This document shows, piece by piece, positions 47,632 through 56,701 of a DNA stretch of 64,000 nt. The notes beneath the pieces were generated by a model. The model was not told the DNA's origin and ran no database searches. It saw nothing but the letters and a program-made list of their open reading frames with translations. Each line of letters begins with the position of its first letter. The stretch's first letter is position 1. A program made the position numbers and the translations under genes. Origin of the DNA: Pseudoxanthomonas sp. Root65 (lineage in GTDB: Bacteria > Pseudomonadota > Gammaproteobacteria > Xanthomonadales > Xanthomonadaceae); assembly GCF_001427635.1 (NCBI RefSeq), contig NZ_LMHA01000001.1, forward strand, positions 1,649,133-1,713,132, written 5' to 3'.

Positions 47632-47647
47632 AGCAGGATGCGTGCCA
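47632..47647 (-). promoter_or_regulatory. Near-consensus sigma-54 promoter of the transporter operon
   Basis: On the minus strand TGGCACGCATCCTGCT matches TGGCACRNNNNTTGCW at all but one defined position. Transcription should start near 47621, just ahead of the adaptor ATG at 47603. The operon's own NtrC-type regulator is the obvious activator. Confidence 0.85.
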
Positions 47648-47675
47648 AACGCAAGCGATTGATTTCACAAGGGGT

Positions 47676-47756
47676 TGTCCGGTCCAGACGACTGTCCGGG
47701 TGTCCGCGGACACCGTGCGGACAGGGCCTGTCCAGTGCCGGACACGTAGAATGTCC
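47676..47756. promoter_or_regulatory. Cluster of TGTCC/GGACA palindromes, likely activator binding sites
   Basis: Five TGTCC and three GGACA half-sites lie in 81 bases. The best is the perfect palindrome GTGTCCGCGGACAC (47700-47713), followed by TGTCC-N6-GGACA (47729-47744). They are 29-109 bases upstream of the sigma-54 -24 box, the usual place for enhancer sites of NtrC-type regulators. They also cover the -10-like TAGAAT (47747-47752) in front of glmS. Confidence 0.7.
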
Positions 47757-47788
47757 GCTCGTTTCACTCAGATGGAAGACACAAGCCT

Positions 47789-49615
47789 ATGTGCGGAATT
47801 GTGGGCGCGATCGCCGATCGCGACGTGGTGCCGGTACTGATCGAAGGACTGAAGCGGCTGGAATACCGGGGCTACGATTCCGCGGGCATCGCGGTGGTCG
47901 AGCAGCAGGACGTGCGGCGCGTGCGCCGCACCGGCCGCGTGGCCGAGATGGAAGGCGCCGCCGCCGCCGAGGGCTTCAACGCCCGCCTCGGCATCGGCCA
48001 CACACGCTGGGCGACCCACGGTGGCGTCACCGAGGCCAACGCGCATCCGCACATCAGCCACGGCGTGGCGCTGGTGCACAACGGCATCATCGAGAACCAC
48101 GAGGAGCAGCGCGAGAAGCTGCGCGCGCTCGGCTACGTGTTCGAGTCGCAGACCGATACCGAGGTCATCGCGCACCTGATGCACCACCACCTGCAGGGCG
48201 GCGACGACTTGCTTGCGGCGCTGCAGCGCACGGTGAAGGAACTGACCGGCGCCTACGCGCTGGCCGTGGTCAGCCGCAAGGAGCCGGACCGCATGGTCTG
48301 CGCGCGCATGGGCTGTCCGCTGCTGATCGGCCTGGGCGAGGGCGAGAACTTCATCGCCTCCGATGTCTCCGCGATCCTGCAGGCCACGCGCCGCGTGATC
48401 TTCCTGGAAGAAGGCGACACCGCCGAGGTCACCCGCGCGGGCGTCAACGTGTTCGACGGCCAGGACCAGCCGATACAGCGCGACGTGCACGTTTCCGACG
48501 TGTCGCTGGCCTCGCTGGAGCTGGGCCCGTACCGCCACTTCATGCAGAAGGAGATCCACGAGCAGCCGCGCGCGATCGCCGACACCATCGAGGCAGTGGT
48601 CGACGGCGGTTTCTCGCCCACGCTGTTCGGTGCCAACGCCGAAGCCGCGCTGAAGGACATCGAAGGCGTGCAGATCCTCGCCTGCGGCACCAGCTATTAC
48701 GCCGGCATGACCGCGCGCTACTGGCTGGAAGCGATCGCTGGCGTGCCGTGCAACGTCGAGATCGCCAGCGAGTACCGCTACCGCGATGCCTACGCGAACC
48801 CGAAGCACCTGATCGTCACCATTTCGCAGTCCGGCGAAACCCTCGACACGATGGAGGCGCTGAAGTACGCCAAGTCGCTGGGCCACCAGCACACGCTGTC
48901 GATCTGCAATGTGCCGGAAAGCGCCATCCCGCGCGCCAGCGAACTGGTCTGCTACACGCGCGCCGGCACCGAGATCGGCGTGGCGTCCACCAAGGCCTTC
49001 ACCACCCAGCTGGCGGCGCTGTTCCAGCTGACCGTGGTGCTGGGCAAGCTGCGCGGCAAGGTCACGCCGGAACAGGAAGCCGACTACCTGGAGCAGCTGC
49101 GCCACCTGCCGGGCAGCGTGCAGCACGCGCTGAACCTCGAGCCGCAGATCGCCGCCTGGGCCGAGCGCTTCGCGCCGAAGTCGGACGCGCTGTTCCTCGG
49201 CCGCGGCCTGCACTATCCGATCGCGCTGGAAGGCGCGCTCAAGCTGAAGGAAATCTCCTACATCCACGCCGAGGCCTACCCGGCTGGCGAGCTGAAGCAC
49301 GGCCCGCTGGCGCTGGTGGACGCCGACATGCCGGTGGTGGTGATCGCGCCCAACGACGTGCTGCTGGAGAAGGTGAAATCCAACATGCAGGAAGTGCGCG
49401 CGCGCGGCGGCGAACTGTTCGTGTTCACCGACCAGGACAGCCACTTCAGCGAATCCGAAGGCGTGCACGTCATCCGCACCCCGCGTCACGTCGGTGTGCT
49501 CAGCCCCATCGTGCACACCATCCCCGTGCAGCTGCTGGCGTACCACACCGCACTGGCGCGCGGCACCGACGTGGACAAGCCGCGCAACCTGGCCAAGTCG
49601 GTGACGGTGGAGTGA
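47789..49615 (+). CDS. glmS: Glutamine-fructose-6-phosphate aminotransferase (isomerising)
   Basis: A 608-residue cytoplasmic enzyme making glucosamine 6-phosphate. Catalytic Cys2 ([10 protein letters not shown]) heads the class II glutaminase domain (1-240, '[13 protein letters not shown]', '[10 protein letters not shown]'). Two SIS domains follow with '[10 protein letters not shown]', '[14 protein letters not shown]' and '[18 protein letters not shown]', and the C-terminus ends [15 protein letters not shown]. No glmS ribozyme or GlmZ-like target is evident in the leader. It is divergent from the exporter operon with 185 bases between. Confidence 0.98.
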   Translation: MCGIVGAIADRDVVPVLIEGLKRLEYRGYDSAGIAVVEQQDVRRVRRTGRVAEMEGAAAAEGFNARLGIGHTRWATHGGVTEANAHPHISHGVALVHNGIIENHEEQREKLRALGYVFESQTDTEVIAHLMHHHLQGGDDLLAALQRTVKELTGAYALAVVSRKEPDRMVCARMGCPLLIGLGEGENFIASDVSAILQATRRVIFLEEGDTAEVTRAGVNVFDGQDQPIQRDVHVSDVSLASLELGPYRHFMQKEIHEQPRAIADTIEAVVDGGFSPTLFGANAEAALKDIEGVQILACGTSYYAGMTARYWLEAIAGVPCNVEIASEYRYRDAYANPKHLIVTISQSGETLDTMEALKYAKSLGHQHTLSICNVPESAIPRASELVCYTRAGTEIGVASTKAFTTQLAALFQLTVVLGKLRGKVTPEQEADYLEQLRHLPGSVQHALNLEPQIAAWAERFAPKSDALFLGRGLHYPIALEGALKLKEISYIHAEAYPAGELKHGPLALVDADMPVVVIAPNDVLLEKVKSNMQEVRARGGELFVFTDQDSHFSESEGVHVIRTPRHVGVLSPIVHTIPVQLLAYHTALARGTDVDKPRNLAKSVTVE

Positions 49616-51403
49616 TCAGTCGCCGGCGACGGGATCGCCGGCCGACCATGCCTGCGCCTGCAATTGGTCGAGCAGGGCGGTGACCCGCTCGCGCGCGGCG
49701 ACGCCGTGCACGGGCAGGGCAAGGCTGTCGCCGGGGCGGGCGGCGGACAGGATCAAACGCACGGCCTCGGTTTCGTCACGACATTCGTCGATGGCGCCGT
49801 CGGCCACGCCGTGGCGCACCAGCGCTGCGCGCAGCACGCGGCCCACCTCGCCGCTTTCGCGTCCGCGCATGTAGCCTTCCAGGTCCTTGAGCACCACGTG
49901 GTCGGGGTTAAACGACGCCGCAGTAGCGGCGAGGTCGGCGATGGCCCCGTCGCTGCGGTCGCCGGCCTGGCCGAGCAGCAGGTGCAGGCGTCCGCCGTCG
50001 CGGTGCGCCTGGCGGACCAGATCGAGAAACTGCGCCAGGCCATCGGGGTTGTGCGCGTAGTCCACGTAGACCTGCACCCCGCCGCCGAGCACCCAGCGCT
50101 GCAGGCGACCGGGGTTGTCGCGGTGGTCGCGGCCGAAGCGTGCGAGCACGGCGGCGATCGTCGCCGGCGCGATCCCCAGCCCGCTCGCGGCGAGGGCGGC
50201 GGCGGCGCCGTTCTGCACGTTGTGCGCAGCCAGGCCGCCGAGGGTCAGCGGCATGTCGGCGACCGCACCGAGATCGTGGGTGCGGGTACCGTCGAACAGC
50301 CACAGGTGGCCGTCACGCACGCCGCAGCTGCGGCGACCGTCGGCGCGCGCCTGCCGCAGCAGCGGATGGTCGTCGTCGGTGGAGAACCAGGCCAGCGGTA
50401 CATCAAGACGCGCGGCATGCCGACGCAGCAGGTCGTTGTCGGCGTTGAGCACGAGCATGCCGTCGGCATCGATGGCGCGGGCGACGGTCAGCTTCACCTC
50501 GGCCAGGCCGTCGAGGTCGTGGATACCGTATTCACCGAAGTGGTCGGGACTGACGTTGGTGACCACGGCCACGTCGGCACGCTCGATCGCCAGGCCGCGG
50601 CGCAGCAGGCCGCCGCGCGCGGTCTCCAGGATCGCGGCCTGGGTCCGGCGATCACGCAGCAGGCTGCGCGCGCCGCCGGGGCCGGAGTAGTCGCCGCCCT
50701 CGATCAGGGCGCCGTCCAGGTAGAGGCCATCGGTGCAGCTGTTGCCGGTGTGCCAGCCGTGGGCGATGGCGATCGCGGTGAGCAGGCGCACGGTGGTGGT
50801 CTTGCCGTTGGAACCGGTGACGAGGGCCACCGGGATCGCATGCAGGTCCTGCCACGGCACGTCATCGGGCGTCGGCAGCGCGGGGTTGTCCCAGGTGCGG
50901 CTGCCGCTGCCCATACCGATGGACAGCTGCTCGTCGTCGAGCAGCAGCGGCAGGCCGTGCGTGCGCGCCGCCTCGCGCAGGGCGGGCAGGCGCGGCAGGC
51001 CTTCGGCCGCGGCGATCGCACGCAGCAGGCGCAGGTCCGCGTCTTCGTCGACGAACGAGGGATATCCGGGCTGCAGCGCGGGTTCGCCCATGTGCCTCCC
51101 GGCTGCGACCAGGGCGGACAGCCAGGCCCATTCGTCCACGTCGGCGGCCGCGTACAGCCTGTCGCCGGGTGCGGCGAAGGCGAGGCTGGCGCCGCTGGCG
51201 TGCTCGCGTACCGTCACCGGGCCTTCCGGCCAACCCAGGGCGGCGCGCGCGCGGGCGATACGCCGCTTCCAGTCCTCGATCAGTGCGGAGGGAACCGGTG
51301 CACCGACCAGGGTTTCCAGCACCGCACCCGGTCCGGCGAAGTACAGGTTGGGCCCGGTCAGGCGGCGCAGGTCGTCGAACGGCAAGGGAGCGGGTTCACT
51401 CAT
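49616..51403 (-). CDS. Mur-ligase-family protein of the cyanophycin locus
   Basis: A 595-residue ATP-dependent amide ligase-like protein. An N-terminal region of about 200 residues is followed by a Mur central domain with the P-loop VTGSNGKTTTVRLL, 'ILETARGGLLRRGLAIERADVAVVTNVSPDHFGEYGI' and the C-terminal domain 'VYVDYAHNPDGLAQFLDLV'. It resembles the C-terminal half of CphA but lacks its ATP-grasp domain. The ATG at 51403 is preferred; another at 51475 would overlap the cphA end. It follows cphA directly. A role in cyanophycin chain modification or priming is a guess from context. Confidence 0.85.
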   Translation of the reverse strand: MSEPAPLPFDDLRRLTGPNLYFAGPGAVLETLVGAPVPSALIEDWKRRIARARAALGWPEGPVTVREHASGASLAFAAPGDRLYAAADVDEWAWLSALVAAGRHMGEPALQPGYPSFVDEDADLRLLRAIAAAEGLPRLPALREAARTHGLPLLLDDEQLSIGMGSGSRTWDNPALPTPDDVPWQDLHAIPVALVTGSNGKTTTVRLLTAIAIAHGWHTGNSCTDGLYLDGALIEGGDYSGPGGARSLLRDRRTQAAILETARGGLLRRGLAIERADVAVVTNVSPDHFGEYGIHDLDGLAEVKLTVARAIDADGMLVLNADNDLLRRHAARLDVPLAWFSTDDDHPLLRQARADGRRSCGVRDGHLWLFDGTRTHDLGAVADMPLTLGGLAAHNVQNGAAAALAASGLGIAPATIAAVLARFGRDHRDNPGRLQRWVLGGGVQVYVDYAHNPDGLAQFLDLVRQAHRDGGRLHLLLGQAGDRSDGAIADLAATAASFNPDHVVLKDLEGYMRGRESGEVGRVLRAALVRHGVADGAIDECRDETEAVRLILSAARPGDSLALPVHGVAARERVTALLDQLQAQAWSAGDPVAGD

Positions 51404-51455
51404 GTGGCGGGTCGTTCCTGGGGGGGGCGATCCGGCGGCTGCGGATCGCCGCCGC

Positions 51456-54254
51456 TCAATCGCTGCCTTCGTCATGACGCGCGAGCACCAGCCCGCGCTC
51501 TTCGCGGATCACGCCCTCCATCGCCGCCACGGCCGCCTCGTCGGCGGTAGGCGCCGGCGGCAGCGACGGCAACTCGATCGTGCGGGCGCTGCGCGGCTCG
51601 GCGCCTTCGGGCGCGAACTTGGTGATCTGCTTCCACGAGCGGGCCAGGGCATCGGCGAACACCAGCAGCAGGTCGCCGGGCCTGCCCATGCGCAGCGCGG
51701 CGTCGATGGCCTGCTGTTCGTCGGGGATCTGTTCGATCGCCGTCTCGGTCACGCCCGCCGTCTGCAGCGCGCGCGCGATGATCCGCGGCACTTCGTCGCC
51801 GTCGCGGCCGCGCAGGCTGTCGTCGCGCTTGACCACATAGTGGTCGAAGCGACCGGCCACCGCACGGGCGATGTCCTGGATGTCCTCGTCGCGGCGGTCG
51901 CCGGGGGCGGCCACCACCACGATCCGGCGTCCGGCCACCTCCAGGCGCTGGGCCAGATCGGCCATCATCCCCACCGCGTGTGCGTTGTGCGCGTAATCCA
52001 TCACCACCTTGAACGGATGCTCGTCGTACACGTTCATCCGCCCGGGAGCCTGGAAGAAAGTGGTGTCGAAGGTGCGCAGGCCCTGGCGGATCGCGTCAAG
52101 CTTGATCCCCAGCGAGAACGCCATCGCCGCGGCGAACATCGCGTTCTGCACGTTGTGCAGGGCACGGCCTTCCAGCGTGGCCGGGATCAGGTGGGTCCAC
52201 ATCAGCGGAATGTGGCTGCCCTTGTCGTACAGGGTGACCATGTGGCCGTTGACGCCGGCCTCCAGCGCGCAGGCGCGACCGCCAGCGCGGATGTGCTCGC
52301 GCACCAGCGCGTGCGACGGGTTCATGGTGACGTAGCAGATCGTCTTCGCCTGCGTGTAGCCCGACATCTTCAGCACGTTGACGTCGTCGGCGTTGAGCAC
52401 CGCGCAGTCCCGGGCCACCTCGACCACGATGCGCTTGATTTCCGCCAGCTGTTCCAGCGTGTCGATGCCCTTGAGGCCCAGGTGGTCGGCGGCGATGTTG
52501 AGCACCGCGCCCACGTCCACGTCCGGCACGCCCATGCCGGCGCGCAACAGGCCGCCGCGCGCGGTTTCCAGCACCGCCAGGTCGATATGCGGATCGGACA
52601 GCACCATCCGCGCCGACACCGGGCCGGTCATGTCGCCTTCCACCGTGCGCTGGCCATCGATGTAGACGCCGTCGGTGGTGGTCAGGCCCGGCGTGTAGCC
52701 GGCCATCTTGGTGATGTGGGCGAGCATGCGCGCGGTGGTGGTCTTGCCGTTGGTGCCGGTGACCGCCGCGATCGGTACGCGCGAGGGCGTGCCCGGCGGG
52801 AACAGCATGTCGATCACCGGGCCGGCGGCGTCGCGCGGCGTGCCTTCGCTGGGCGCGACGTGCATGCGGAAGCCCGGCGCGGCGTTCACTTCGCAGATCG
52901 CGCCGCCGATGTTCTTGTAGCTCTCGGCGATGTTGGGGCTGATGAAGTCCACGCCGCCCACGTCCAGGCCGATCGCGCGCACCGCGCGCACCGCCATGTC
53001 GCGGTTGTCGGGATGGATGACGTCGGTGACGTCGGTCGCGGTGCCGCCGGTGGACAGGTTGGCGGTGGAGCGCAGGAACACCACCTCGCCCTGCTTCGGC
53101 ACCGCGTCGGCGGTGTAGCCGACGCGTTCCATCATCAGGTTCGCTTCGCGGTCTAGCTCCAGGCGCGTCAGCACTTTCTCGTGGCCGATGCCGCGGCGCG
53201 GGTCCTGGTTCACGATCTCGACGAGTTCGGTGATGGTCCTGCGGCCGTCACCGACCACGTGGCCGGGCGTGCGTCGTGTCGCCGCGATCAGTTCGCCATT
53301 GACCACCAGCAGACGATGGTCGGCGCCTTCCTGGAAGGTCTCGACGATGACCGAACGCGAATGCTCGCGCGCGGCGTCGAACGCGGCGCGGATCTCGTCG
53401 TCCCCGGTGATGTTGATGGTGATGCCGCGGCCATGGTTGCCGTTGTAGGGCTTGAGCACCACCGGCCCGCCGAGCCGTTGCGCGGCCTTGATCGCGTCGG
53501 TCTGGCTGGTGACCAGGTGCTGGCGCGGCACCGGCAGGCCGAGCGAGCCGAGGATCTTGTTGGTTTCCTCCTTGTCGCTGGCCAGTTCGACCGAGATGTG
53601 CGGCGTCTTGCCGGTGATGGTGGCCTGGATGCGCTGCTGGTACTTGCCGTGGCCGAACTGCACCAGCGACTGGTTGTTGAGTCGCAGCCACGGGATGCCG
53701 CGCTCCTCGGCCGCGCGCACCAGCGAGGCGGTGGACGGCCCCAGCGCGCGCCGCTGGGCGTAGCGGATGAAGTCGTCGCGCGCCGGTTCCCAGTCCCAGT
53801 CCTCGGGCACGCTGCCGGCAGGGCGGACGCCTTCGGGCATCAGCGAGCACAGCAGGCGCAGCGCCAGTTCGCCTGCGGCGATGCCTTCCTCGCGCTGGGC
53901 GTATTCGTAGACCACGGTGTAGACGCCCGCGCGACCGTCGACGCTGCGGGTCTTGCCGAAGGTGACGTCCTCGCCGGCGATGTTCTGCAGTTCGATCGCC
54001 ACGTGTTCCAGCACGTGGCCCAGCCAGGTGCCTTCGCCCTCGCGCATGCGGCGCAGGAAACCGCCGGGCTCGCGGTAGGAACAGCCATGCTCGGCCAGGC
54101 CGGGCACCGCGGCCACCAGGCCGTCGATGAAGCCGGTGCCCAGGCGCGCGGTGGGCCACTGTTCCAGGTCGCCCAGGTCCAGCAGCAGCCGGATCACCGG
54201 GAAGTGCGCATGCTGCGACGGGCCAACGTAGACGGTGCGTTCGAGGATGCGCAT
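51456..54254 (-). CDS. cphA: Cyanophycin synthetase
   Basis: A 932-residue enzyme that builds multi-L-arginyl-poly-L-aspartate. The N-terminal domain is at 1-160, the ATP-grasp domain (about 210-460, 'GGPVVLKPYNGNHGRGITINI', 'LLVVNGELIAATRRTPGHVVGDG', 'DFISPNIAESYKNIGGAICEVNAAPGF') adds Asp, and the Mur-ligase domain (about 490-880, P-loop VTGTNGKTTTARML, 'LETARGGLLRAGMG', 'VMDYAHNAHAVGMM') adds Arg. The length is slightly above the usual 870-900. It is followed by a second Mur-type ligase and preceded by cyanophycinase. Confidence 0.96.
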   Translation of the reverse strand: MRILERTVYVGPSQHAHFPVIRLLLDLGDLEQWPTARLGTGFIDGLVAAVPGLAEHGCSYREPGGFLRRMREGEGTWLGHVLEHVAIELQNIAGEDVTFGKTRSVDGRAGVYTVVYEYAQREEGIAAGELALRLLCSLMPEGVRPAGSVPEDWDWEPARDDFIRYAQRRALGPSTASLVRAAEERGIPWLRLNNQSLVQFGHGKYQQRIQATITGKTPHISVELASDKEETNKILGSLGLPVPRQHLVTSQTDAIKAAQRLGGPVVLKPYNGNHGRGITINITGDDEIRAAFDAAREHSRSVIVETFQEGADHRLLVVNGELIAATRRTPGHVVGDGRRTITELVEIVNQDPRRGIGHEKVLTRLELDREANLMMERVGYTADAVPKQGEVVFLRSTANLSTGGTATDVTDVIHPDNRDMAVRAVRAIGLDVGGVDFISPNIAESYKNIGGAICEVNAAPGFRMHVAPSEGTPRDAAGPVIDMLFPPGTPSRVPIAAVTGTNGKTTTARMLAHITKMAGYTPGLTTTDGVYIDGQRTVEGDMTGPVSARMVLSDPHIDLAVLETARGGLLRAGMGVPDVDVGAVLNIAADHLGLKGIDTLEQLAEIKRIVVEVARDCAVLNADDVNVLKMSGYTQAKTICYVTMNPSHALVREHIRAGGRACALEAGVNGHMVTLYDKGSHIPLMWTHLIPATLEGRALHNVQNAMFAAAMAFSLGIKLDAIRQGLRTFDTTFFQAPGRMNVYDEHPFKVVMDYAHNAHAVGMMADLAQRLEVAGRRIVVVAAPGDRRDEDIQDIARAVAGRFDHYVVKRDDSLRGRDGDEVPRIIARALQTAGVTETAIEQIPDEQQAIDAALRMGRPGDLLLVFADALARSWKQITKFAPEGAEPRSARTIELPSLPPAPTADEAAVAAMEGVIREERGLVLARHDEGSD

Positions 54255-54275
54255 GCAGGAGGTTCCCTCGTCGGA

Positions 54276-55115
54276 TCAGGTCTTGCGGGTCGCCAGTCGG
54301 CCGGCCGAGGCCCGCCTCGTATGCAGGTTGAAGGTGGCGCCGGCGATCAGGATATGGACGCCCAGTCCCAGCAGGCACACGGGGTCGTCCTCGCCGGCCT
54401 GGGCCATGGAGGAGAACTGCAGGTCGTGGGCATCCACCACGGTGACCGCGCCGCTGCCTTCGACCTCGAGCGTGTCGTCGGGGGAGATGAAGGCGGCGGT
54501 GTCCTCGTCCAGGCCGATGCCGATCGCGAACGGGTTGTAGCCCAGCGCCGCAGTCAGCCGGCCGAGGCGGTCGCGCTGGCGGAAATGCTGGTCGATCACG
54601 AAGCGGTTGGTCAGGCCCAGTCCGGGAGCCAGGCGCACGCTGCTGGCGCGCGGCGACGAGCCCTCGGTACCGAAGGCGATCATGTGCTCGCTCAGGAACC
54701 CGGCACCGGCGCTGGTGCCGGCCACGGTCACCCCCTGCGCGTTGCGCGAACGGATGCAGCGCGCCACCTGGGTGCCGCCGAGGATGGTGGACAGGCGCAA
54801 CTGGTTGCCGCCGGTGAAGAAGATGCCGCTGGCCTCCGCCAGCCGCGCCAGCCGGCCTTCCTCCTGGCAGTCGCGGCGGGTGTCGAAGTCCAGCACGTCG
54901 ACCCGCGGTGCACCCATGCCCCGGAACAGGTCCTCGTAGCGGGTGCCGGAGTCCTTCAGCCGGCTCGCGGTCGGAATGACGACGATGTCGGCGTCGGCGC
55001 CACCGCTCAGTTCGACGAAACGCGCCAGGATGCGCGGGTTGGTTTCCTTGTCCTCAGCGCCGCCGATCGGGATGATCCAGCCGCGTTGCTCCCCGTTGAC
55101 GGGTTTGCTTGGCAT
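54276..55115 (-). CDS. cphB: Cyanophycinase
   Basis: A 279-residue serine peptidase of the S51 type that cuts cyanophycin to beta-Asp-Arg. It has 'WIIPIGGAEDKETNPRIL', 'FFTGGNQLRL' and the nucleophile elbow 'VAGTSAGAGFLSEHMI', and 'GIGLDEDTAAFI' near the C-terminus. No signal peptide is seen, so it is intracellular. The start at 55115 (MPSKPVNGEQRGW) is the nearest to the family N-terminus. It lies 21 bases upstream of cphA. Confidence 0.94.
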   Translation of the reverse strand: MPSKPVNGEQRGWIIPIGGAEDKETNPRILARFVELSGGADADIVVIPTASRLKDSGTRYEDLFRGMGAPRVDVLDFDTRRDCQEEGRLARLAEASGIFFTGGNQLRLSTILGGTQVARCIRSRNAQGVTVAGTSAGAGFLSEHMIAFGTEGSSPRASSVRLAPGLGLTNRFVIDQHFRQRDRLGRLTAALGYNPFAIGIGLDEDTAAFISPDDTLEVEGSGAVTVVDAHDLQFSSMAQAGEDDPVCLLGLGVHILIAGATFNLHTRRASAGRLATRKT

Positions 55116-55131
55116 CGAGTGCTCCGGTGTT

Positions 55132-56307
55132 TCAGGTGTCTTGCGATTCGAACGTACCACGCCGCAGCACCGCGCCATCGCGCAGGTGCGGGCGGCCGCC
55201 GGCGAACACATCGGTCACCGCGCCGGTGGCGTCCAGCACCACCAGGTCGGCGTCGGCGCCCGCTGCGATGCGGCCCTTGCCGGGCAGGCGCAGCAGCCCG
55301 GCGACGTTGGACGTAAAGGCCGGCAGTGCGTCCTGCAGGGCGATGCCGCGGGCCAGCAGTTCGTGCAGCGTGTCGATCAGCGCGCCGGAGTGGCCGACAT
55401 CCATGCTGCACACGCGGCCCTGCGCATCGAAGCAGGGCAGGCAGCCGCCGGCGTCGGAACTGATGGTGACCCGGTCGCGCGGGGCGCCGCTGTCGAAGTA
55501 GCGGACCAGCGCATCAGCCGCGCTCCACGCGTCCTCGTCCTCGTCCACCGGGAAGGCGGTGATGTCGATGCTGCAGCCGCGCCGGGCCAGTTCGATGGCT
55601 TCGTCGAACAGTGCCTTGCGCCGGTTGACGTGGGTCGGGTTGAACACCCGCGGCGGCAGCTCGCTCTGGTCGAGCGCGCGCCGCACCAGGTCCAGGCCGC
55701 GCGGGCCGTCGCCCATGTGCAGGTGGACGATGCCGGCCTTGCCGGTCATCAGCCCGGCCACGTGCGCTTCGGACGCGATCCGCAGCAGTTCGTCCAGGGT
55801 CGGCTGGCTGGAGCGGTGGTCGCTGATCGCCAGTTCGCCCACCCCGAGCAGGCAGTCGATGAAGACCAGGTCCGTGCGCACGCTGCCGGTCAGCGTGGCC
55901 GGCGGCAGGTGGTAGCCACCTGCGTATCCCCAGGCCGACAGCCCTTCTTCGCGCAGCGCGTTGACGTGGGCCACCAGTTCGCGCGTGCCGCGGGTGACAT
56001 CGTCCGTGCCCAGCAGGCCGACCACCGTGGTCACGCCGCTGCGGGTGTAGCGCGACAGTGTCGGCGCCGGCACGCGGCTGGCGAAGCCGGCCTCGCCACC
56101 GCCGCCGGTGACATGCACGTGGCCGTCGATCAGGCCCGGCAGCAGCCGGCGACCACCGAGATCCAGCACCTGTGTGCCGAAGGCGGCGGGCAGGTCGGGC
56201 GCATCGGTGCCGATCCACAGCACCTTGCCGCCGCCGAGCAGCAGGTCGCGGCGTCCCATGGGTTCGGGCGCGTACACATCCGCGTTGCGGATCAGGGTGG
56301 TCGTCAT
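55132..56307 (-). CDS. iadA: Isoaspartyl dipeptidase
   Basis: A 391-residue amidohydrolase: 'LLPGLIDGHVHVTGGGGEAGF' carries the HxH metal motif, followed by 'TTVVGLLGTDDVTRG', 'GKAGIVHLHMGDGPRGLD' and the late Asp in 'VTISSDAGGCLPCFDAQG'. It hydrolyses beta-aspartyl dipeptides and, next to cyanophycinase, would split beta-Asp-Arg into free Asp and Arg, completing cyanophycin breakdown. It starts within the stop codon of a small upstream ORF (TGATG). Confidence 0.95.
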   Translation of the reverse strand: MTTTLIRNADVYAPEPMGRRDLLLGGGKVLWIGTDAPDLPAAFGTQVLDLGGRRLLPGLIDGHVHVTGGGGEAGFASRVPAPTLSRYTRSGVTTVVGLLGTDDVTRGTRELVAHVNALREEGLSAWGYAGGYHLPPATLTGSVRTDLVFIDCLLGVGELAISDHRSSQPTLDELLRIASEAHVAGLMTGKAGIVHLHMGDGPRGLDLVRRALDQSELPPRVFNPTHVNRRKALFDEAIELARRGCSIDITAFPVDEDEDAWSAADALVRYFDSGAPRDRVTISSDAGGCLPCFDAQGRVCSMDVGHSGALIDTLHELLARGIALQDALPAFTSNVAGLLRLPGKGRIAAGADADLVVLDATGAVTDVFAGGRPHLRDGAVLRRGTFESQDT

Positions 56308-56420
56308 CAGCCGTCGACCGTCCCGTCCATGCGTCCCGCCAACAGGCGCGTGTCAGGGTCGTATGCCCAAGCCGTCAGTCCCTCGGCCCGGACGGGGGTG
56401 ACGCGGGTGTCGTCGCTCAT
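56307..56420 (-). CDS. Small ORF coupled to iadA
   Basis: A 37-residue ORF from ATG 56420 (MSDDTRVTPVRAEGLTAWAY...). An in-frame ATG at 56456 would give 49 residues. Its TGA overlaps the iadA ATG (TGATG), the classic layout for translational coupling. I do not recognise the product; it may be a leader peptide, a small partner or a remnant of a longer gene. A TTAAACT box at about 56475 could be the operon's -10. Nothing else is evident in 56421-56701. Confidence 0.45.
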   Translation of the reverse strand: MSDDTRVTPVRAEGLTAWAYDPDTRLLAGRMDGTVDG

Positions 56421-56701
56421 CTGTTCTTTGATCCGCTGCTGTCCCGACACGGTCATCCGCGCGGCGGGCCAGTTTAACCGCGCGGGAGCACGCTGGCCGC
56501 GCCGAGCGAAGGAAAGCACAGCGTGCGGGTCGATAACGTGAGGTGACGTGACATATTCGTGTCGACAGACGCCGGCATGCCGCCTTCGCCCGACGCCCGC
56601 GTCGAATCGGGAAAGACACGCCGGCCGATCTTCGACGTCCACGCGCGCTGCCGGCGCAGCGACGCATCGAACCCGCCGATGACGACCGCGTCGTACCCGC
56701 G

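Noticed and set aside
47604..47788. glmS ribozyme or riboswitch in the glmS leader
   Set aside because: The leader is short and filled with TGTCC/GGACA palindromes; no ribozyme core motif is seen and such ribozymes are typical of Firmicutes.
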